From assembly GCF_000620705.1 (NCBI RefSeq), contig NZ_JIAR01000033.1, positions 168,706 through 232,705 of the forward strand: a DNA stretch of 64,000 nt, written 5' to 3'. The notes below the pieces were generated by a model, which was not told the DNA's origin, searched no databases, and saw only the letters and a list, made by a program, of their open reading frames with translations. A program made the position numbers and the translations under genes. This DNA comes from Nocardioides sp. URHA0020. Its GTDB lineage: Bacteria; Actinomycetota; Actinomycetes; Propionibacteriales; Nocardioidaceae. Positions 60,781 through 64,000 of the stretch are shown here, in pieces. Every line of letters starts with the position of its first letter. Within the stretch, counting starts at the first letter, position 1.

Positions 60781-61296
60781 GTGGACCTGCCCGAACTTGC
60801 GGCCGCCCTCGACCACGAGGCCACCGCCCTCATACGCACTGACCGGAGCAATGACGCAGGGTGGGCGGCCATTCTCCAAGCCATCAACACCCCGGTAGAC
60901 ACTATCGACAACGGCGACCCCGACGACTTCGTCGTCCCGAACTTCACCGCGCTCGACCACCCCTCGTTCGAGGGCGTGAACGGTGAGCGCCTGGCGGCGG
61001 CCATCGAAGCCGCTGGCAACGCCCCATTGGGCTATGTGCTGCTCGCCGACTCGCAGTCGATGGCGGAGGTAGACACAGGTGCCGACCTCACTCTCGTGTA
61101 CGTCGACCTCACCTGTCCCGACCCCGAAGACGCCGACCTCTTCGACACGTTCATGGGTCGAAGTTTCCGGTGCTCGATTCCTGAGATCGCCTTGATCGAC
61201 GTGAACTTCTCGATCTCCAACATGGAGTTTTCCGACTTCGCTAACTACGCAAACGAGCACGGCGGGGTGTTCCGCGGTTTCGCTGCCGGTGACTGA
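60781..61296 (+). CDS. DUF6924-like protein
   Basis: 171 residues from a GTG. ALIRTDRSNDAGWAAILQAI near the N-terminus, PNFTALDHPSFEGVNGE and the C-terminal SISNMEFSDFANYANEHGGVFRGF match the pattern I know from actinobacterial DUF6924 proteins, for which no function is established. CATACT lies six bases before the GTG, so it is probably leaderless. It is cytoplasmic by composition (acidic, no membrane helix). Confidence 0.8.
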   Translation: MDLPELAAALDHEATALIRTDRSNDAGWAAILQAINTPVDTIDNGDPDDFVVPNFTALDHPSFEGVNGERLAAAIEAAGNAPLGYVLLADSQSMAEVDTGADLTLVYVDLTCPDPEDADLFDTFMGRSFRCSIPEIALIDVNFSISNMEFSDFANYANEHGGVFRGFAAGD

Positions 61297-61339
61297 CGGC
61301 GACGCGCTGAGACGCCGTCCCCAGGCATTCCACAGAAAC

Positions 61340-61392
61340 CCGCTCACATGCCGCGATCAGTTCGGTCGTGCCGATCACCGGCAGCGTTCAGC
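61340..61392. repeat. Cassette-region repeat 3 (degenerate)
   Basis: CCGCTCACATGCCGCG and GTGCCGATCACCGGCAGCG resemble the outer ends of the other copies, without the 34-base unit. Confidence 0.45.
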
Positions 61393-61398
61393 GTCCGC

Positions 61399-61761
61399 CT
61401 AGAAGTCGAGGTCGAACGCGTCTCGGGCCTCTTGCGCGGTTGACCTCCGCAGAATCGCCGCGACGGCCTCCAGGTCCCTGTTCGCTTGTCGCCGAGTTCG
61501 GGCCTCGCGAACACCCAAGACGCTCTGGCTCCCGGTTCTGCCCACAAGCACCCGGTAGCGAGGATCGGGTCTGCTGATACCAAGACCGATGCCGCCGAGC
61601 AGCCATTCCACGACGATCGATACACCGCCGACGATCGCTCCGACGAGCCTCTCCCCGAGACCTCCGCCGTCCACCTTGCCGATGACAGCCCAGAAGCCCG
61701 ATGGAAACTCGCGCGTCTCGTCATCGAGGCTCGACCACGATCGCCGATGCTTCGAACCCAT
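61399..61761 (-). CDS. Hypothetical protein with a central membrane segment
   Basis: 120 residues. A polar N-terminal third is followed by LVGAIVGGVSIVVEWLLGGIGLGIS, a hydrophobic Gly-rich segment long enough to cross the membrane. The C-terminal half is charged (VREARTRRQANRDLEAVAAILR) and probably helical. No family is recognised. CAGAAT lies six bases before the chosen ATG on this strand, fitting a weak leaderless promoter. The gene points against its neighbours, as expected if genes here were inserted singly. Confidence 0.5.
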   Translation of the reverse strand: MGSKHRRSWSSLDDETREFPSGFWAVIGKVDGGGLGERLVGAIVGGVSIVVEWLLGGIGLGISRPDPRYRVLVGRTGSQSVLGVREARTRRQANRDLEAVAAILRRSTAQEARDAFDLDF

Positions 61762-61830
61762 TCAGCGATTCTGGCATTCGGCGAGGCGCGAGACGGCGAA
61801 ACCTCCGCGCAAGCACGAGTCTCTGGACGC

Positions 61831-61880
61831 GGAGCGTGCTGTGCTCGGAGACGCACTCTCATGCCGCGAACCGGTCCGCC
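61831..61880. repeat. Cassette-region repeat 4 (diverged)
   Basis: GAGCGTGCTGTGCTCGGAGACGC and CTCTCATGCCGCGAACCGG preserve the hairpin loop CTCGGAGA and the CATGCCGCG end; the stem has mismatches. Confidence 0.6.
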
Positions 61881-61908
61881 GTGCCTCGGGCGTCCATAGG
61901 CTTCGAAC

Positions 61909-62253
61909 ATGAGCGAGAAGCAGAAGGCTGCATCGGTCTTGCTTGTTCTAGCGGCTTTGGCCTTCGGGCTTGGCATCTGGTGGATCTCCGACGGAAGCCT
62001 CGGCCTCGGCATCTGTTGGTTGGTGATCGCGCTCGGCACGCTCGCCTCTTGGTACGTGCGGCGTCGGCCAGGAAATGCTCCGTGGGTCGGCGCGGTCGGT
62101 GCGCTGGGCGGACGTTCGCTCACGCCTACATCGCAGGTAACGTCCGCATCTGCCGCGAAGCGTGCGCTCGGAGACGCACGCTCATGCCGCGATCCGCACT
62201 CTCATGCCGATGAGCGTGCGGTGTGGCCGGTGGGGCGGATTAAGATCGGCTGA
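61909..62253 (+). CDS. Small two-helix membrane protein, C-terminus encoded by a repeat
   Basis: 114 residues. Two membrane helices (ASVLLVLAALAFGLGIWWI and LGLGICWLVIALGTLASWYV) are followed by a basic stretch. From about residue 80 onward the coding sequence runs through repeat 5, so its tail is repeat-encoded and probably not conserved. TAGGCT is six bases before the ATG, a good leaderless match. No function can be assigned. Confidence 0.6.
   Translation: MSEKQKAASVLLVLAALAFGLGIWWISDGSLGLGICWLVIALGTLASWYVRRRPGNAPWVGAVGALGGRSLTPTSQVTSASAAKRALGDARSCRDPHSHADERAVWPVGRIKIG
62147..62222. repeat. Cassette-region repeat 5
   Basis: A full hairpin (stem AGCGTGCG at 62159-62166 and CGCACGCT at 62175-62182, loop CTCGGAGA) follows CATCTGCCGCGA. 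CATGCCGCG and CTCATGCCGATGAGCG come after. It lies inside the 3' part of the preceding reading frame. Confidence 0.75.
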
Positions 62254-62272
62254 CCCTAAACATCGGGCCTGA

Positions 62273-62713
62273 CTACGCCTTCTCGTTAGACGCCTGGCTC
62301 TTGATGTACGCGGCAAGTGCGTCCACAGCCTCCGCCTCCGCCAACATCTTGCACGCTCTCGTCGTCTCAGCCAAGGCATCCTCGTCCACCAAGACGTAGC
62401 CAAATCCCTTTGCGATCCCGGACTCGATCCATTCGAACGTGGAGTCCTCTTCTGAGAGTTCCGCTGATAGAAGAGCGCCAGCCACGATTCTTAGTGAGAC
62501 TGCGTCGCCTCGTCGAACGAGCGACTCCACGGTCGAGTCCGTGACTCCCGTGTCCTGCGGATCGAGCACCAGACGACGGAGCGCTTCCGCAGCCTGCTCC
62601 AACTCGACGAACTGAGCTAGCGCGATGCCCGCGTCTGCCCGGTCTCGCCACTCCGGGCTCAGAGACAAACCTACGAGGGCCTCGACCGCTGCAAGCCTGC
62701 TGAGTGGGTCCAC
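62273..62713 (-). CDS. Helical-repeat-like hypothetical protein
   Basis: 146 residues from a GTG. The sequence is almost entirely helical with regularly spaced short helices (LSRLAAVEALVGL, WRDRADAGIALAQF, EQAAEALRRLVLD, DSTVESLVRRGDAVSLRIVAGALL), which resembles HEAT/ARM-type alpha-solenoids seen in protein-binding adaptors. The C-terminal part is acidic (SEEDSTFEWIES). CATACT is seven bases before the GTG on this strand, the same box as the gene at 60781. No enzyme motif is present. Confidence 0.65.
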   Translation of the reverse strand: MDPLSRLAAVEALVGLSLSPEWRDRADAGIALAQFVELEQAAEALRRLVLDPQDTGVTDSTVESLVRRGDAVSLRIVAGALLSAELSEEDSTFEWIESGIAKGFGYVLVDEDALAETTRACKMLAEAEAVDALAAYIKSQASNEKA

Positions 62714-62789
62714 GTGAGGCAGTATGTCGAAACGCTTGAATCGCTCACCTGCCGACACCGCGGCCGAGGCAGAGGCGAAAGAGCGACTC

Positions 62790-62840
62790 ATCCGCTCATG
62801 CCGCGAGTGGGGCCGCGCACTCCTGCCGATGAGCGGTCGG
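62790..62840. repeat. Cassette-region repeat 6
   Basis: CATCCGCTCATGCCGCG and CTCCTGCCGATGAGCGGTCG bound a short GC-rich middle; the ends closely match those of repeat 2. It occupies the gap between two genes on the minus strand. Confidence 0.7.
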
Positions 62841-62841
62841 G

Positions 62842-63171
62842 TCATGGAGAGACTGGAGGCATCGGCCAAACGCGTCTCTGACGGCGCTCCCGCCACGTGG
62901 TCAGACTCGCTCCATTCAGGGGCTTTGCGACAGTGCTCGCCAACTCCACGAAGCGTTCCTGCGGCAGTTGCACGGCTTCGTCTTTGACCGAGAGACCTTG
63001 GAAGGTGACCAGGCTTCGGCCCCGGTCAACGGTCACATCCACGTCGTTGAACTCCAGCGTCTCGACCAGAGGCTCGCCGTACGCCAGCACAGTTAGCACC
63101 TCCGCGCAGATGTCGGCCAGATCCTGGTCGCTGAACACGAAGGCTCGGATCGCAGGCAGGTCAACGTCCAC
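62842..63171 (-). CDS. Small acidic hypothetical protein
   Basis: 109 residues from GTG. The first 85 residues are acidic with alternating strands and helices (IRAFVFSDQDLADICAEVLTVL, VETLEFNDVDVTVDRGRSLVTFQG); the last 20 are basic and lie beside repeat 6. A TAGGAT box sits exactly six bases before the GTG on this strand, a strong leaderless match that decides the start. The layout (short acidic alpha/beta) recalls immunity-type proteins, but that is only an impression. No family is recognised. Confidence 0.65.
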   Translation of the reverse strand: MDVDLPAIRAFVFSDQDLADICAEVLTVLAYGEPLVETLEFNDVDVTVDRGRSLVTFQGLSVKDEAVQLPQERFVELASTVAKPLNGASLTTWRERRQRRVWPMPPVSP

Positions 63172-63192
63172 GCCCGAATCCTATGAGCACGA

Positions 63193-63283
63193 ACGCACGC
63201 TCATGCCGCGTAGCGTGCGCTCGGAGACGCACGCTCATGCCGCAGGTAGCGAGCGACGCTGCGGATGAGCGGATGAGCGGGTG
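63193..63283. repeat. Cassette-region repeat 7
   Basis: A complete 34-base unit at 63202-63235, a partial second unit, then GCGGATGAGCGGATGAGCGGG. It separates two minus-strand genes. Confidence 0.8.
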
Positions 63284-63517
63284 TCAGGCAGGCTGGTCGA
63301 CCGCGGTGCGTGTCGACAGAAGGTGTCTGCTCATGCCCATTGCCAGACCGACTGCCAGTCCGCCAACGATGCCCAAACCGACTGCGAGCAGTCCATCGGT
63401 CGTTCCATCAATCGACGTGGCATTCAGGACCGCGAAGACGATGGAGAGAAGACCCACGGCGAATTCAGTGATGATGATCGCCCGCGTCGGCGTCTGAGTG
63501 AATCGGCTCTGGGTCAT
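63284..63517 (-). CDS. Small two-helix membrane protein
   Basis: 77 residues. TQSRFTQTPTR precedes a hydrophobic helix (AIIITEFAVGLLSIVFAVL), a short polar loop, and a Gly-rich second helix (GLLAVGLGIVGGLAVGLAMG); the C-terminus is polar. TACGCT is seven bases before the ATG at 63517 on this strand, so upstream in-frame codons are not part of the gene. Unknown function; stop abuts repeat 7. Confidence 0.65.
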   Translation of the reverse strand: MTQSRFTQTPTRAIIITEFAVGLLSIVFAVLNATSIDGTTDGLLAVGLGIVGGLAVGLAMGMSRHLLSTRTAVDQPA

Positions 63518-63522
63518 GCGCG

Positions 63523-63600
63523 GGAGCGTAGCGAGCCCGGCGGAGCAGCGTCCGCTCTTGCCGCTGTCGGAACTCGCACATGCCGAGATTCGGATGGGAT
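63523..63600. repeat. Cassette-region repeat 8 (diverged)
   Basis: GGGAGCGTAGCGAGCC, GTCCGCTCTTGCCGC and GCACATGCCGAGATTCGG echo the family ends. It separates divergent genes and contains the promoter of the minus-strand one. Confidence 0.5.
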
Positions 63601-63629
63601 TCATGAGAGCTCGGCGGGAAGATCGGTCA

Positions 63630-63890
63630 ATGATCGATCGGTCCTCAAACCACCCCGGCCCTCCCACGAGTGTCGCTACTTCGGTGACCGGTCTCGTCGC
63701 GCGAGTCCTCTTCTTCGGCGGTCTTGTCGTTCTTTGCCTGTTCATGAGGTCGACCGAAACCGAAGGCGGCAACCGAACCTTCCTGCTCGTGCTGGCCGCT
63801 CTGGCAGGAGCGCTCGGTCTCTACATGATCGTCCAGTCGGCGCTTGGCCTTTTGTGGCTACGTGGCCGCAAGCGCGCGCAGTCGGCCTGA
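63630..63890 (+). CDS. Small two-helix membrane protein
   Basis: About 86 residues if the ATG at 63630 is used; ATGs at 63594 or 63603 would add 9-12 residues. Two membrane helices (VARVLFFGGLVVLCLFM and FLLVLAALAGALGLYMIVQSALGLLWL) flank a short charged loop, and the protein ends in a basic tail. No family is recognised. The repeat family resumes 15 bases after the stop. Confidence 0.6.
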   Translation: MIDRSSNHPGPPTSVATSVTGLVARVLFFGGLVVLCLFMRSTETEGGNRTFLLVLAALAGALGLYMIVQSALGLLWLRGRKRAQSA

Positions 63891-63900
63891 GGCGCGCCAT

Positions 63901-64000
63901 CCGGACATGCCGCGTAGCGTGCGCTCGGAGACGCACGCTCATGCCGCGTAGCGTGCGCTCGGAGACGCACGCTCATGCCGCGTAGCGTGCGCTCGGAGAC
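63901..64000. repeat. Tandem 34-base hairpin units at the window edge
   Basis: Three head-to-tail units at 63906-63939, 63940-63973 and 63974 onward (27 of 34 bases in the window) are identical as far as visible. Each is CATGCCGCGT followed by the 8-bp stem AGCGTGCG/CGCACGCT with loop CTCGGAGA. The tandem array continues beyond the window. Confidence 0.9.

Noticed and set aside
59866..64000. Classical integron with attC sites
   Set aside because: Genes lie in both orientations, no GTTRRRY/RYYYAAC ends were found consistently, and no integrase is in the window; only a cassette-like organisation is claimed.

Overview
The window is about 72% GC over most of its length. It has dense ATGA and TGATG gene overlaps, F420-type flavin enzymes, an acyl-ACP desaturase, PspC-type stress genes and many leaderless promoters (a TANNNT box 6-7 bases before the start codon). 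This fits an actinobacterium, most likely Nocardioides or a close relative in the Propionibacteriales. The genus is inferred; no rRNA or tRNA was seen. The last 4-5 kb is visibly lower in GC and looks acquired.

Layout, left half. 1-98: start of an amino-acid permease. 141-4161: envelope-stress locus with a PspC-bearing sensor kinase, its LuxR-type regulator and, divergently, three membrane genes of which two carry PspC. 4125-7218: glycerophosphodiesterase, LRAT-like protein, YbaK-like deacylase and a lipoprotein. 7277-10746: two-gene ABC exporter with complementary broken ATP sites. 10897-15031: F420-type oxidoreductase, acyl-CoA dehydrogenase and acyl-CoA ligase. 15117-32049: large purine-catabolism island: acetamidase-family enzyme, DUF3225-amidase fusion, uraD-uraH-uricase-allantoinase, aminotransferase-allantoate hydrolase-RpiR regulator-FAD subunit, fused xanthine dehydrogenase, a guanine-deaminase-like enzyme and a NitT/TauT-type ABC importer. 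Three promoters of the island share a GAAAC-N4-GTTTC-like palindrome. Four copies of a 53-base palindromic element sit in its two internal gaps.

Right half. 32083-40065: DUF1275 and DUF2200 proteins, a family A DNA polymerase, a TetR/SMR efflux pair with twin operators, a membrane hydrolase, glutaminase and a flavin dehydrogenase. 40167-41100: array of about seven 120-base palindromic repeats. 41219-46977: two paralogous hybrid histidine kinases flanking an HSL-type hydrolase. 47027-54172: desaturase, MOSC protein and F420-type enzyme fired from one 18-base divergent promoter, isochorismatase-like hydrolase, two tiny genes, a macro-like/SIR2 protein and 4-alpha-glucanotransferase. 54150-55205: winged-helix protein and a decayed HTH/HEPN locus. 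55207-59719: MmyB-type regulator divergent from an oxidoreductase cluster.

59866-64000: eight small, mostly orphan genes on both strands. Nearly every gene is separated from the next by a variant of one repeat family (a 34-base unit containing an 8-bp-stem hairpin), and most have their own leaderless promoter. This cassette-like array, still running at the window edge, and the purine island with its shared operators are the two parts most worth following up.
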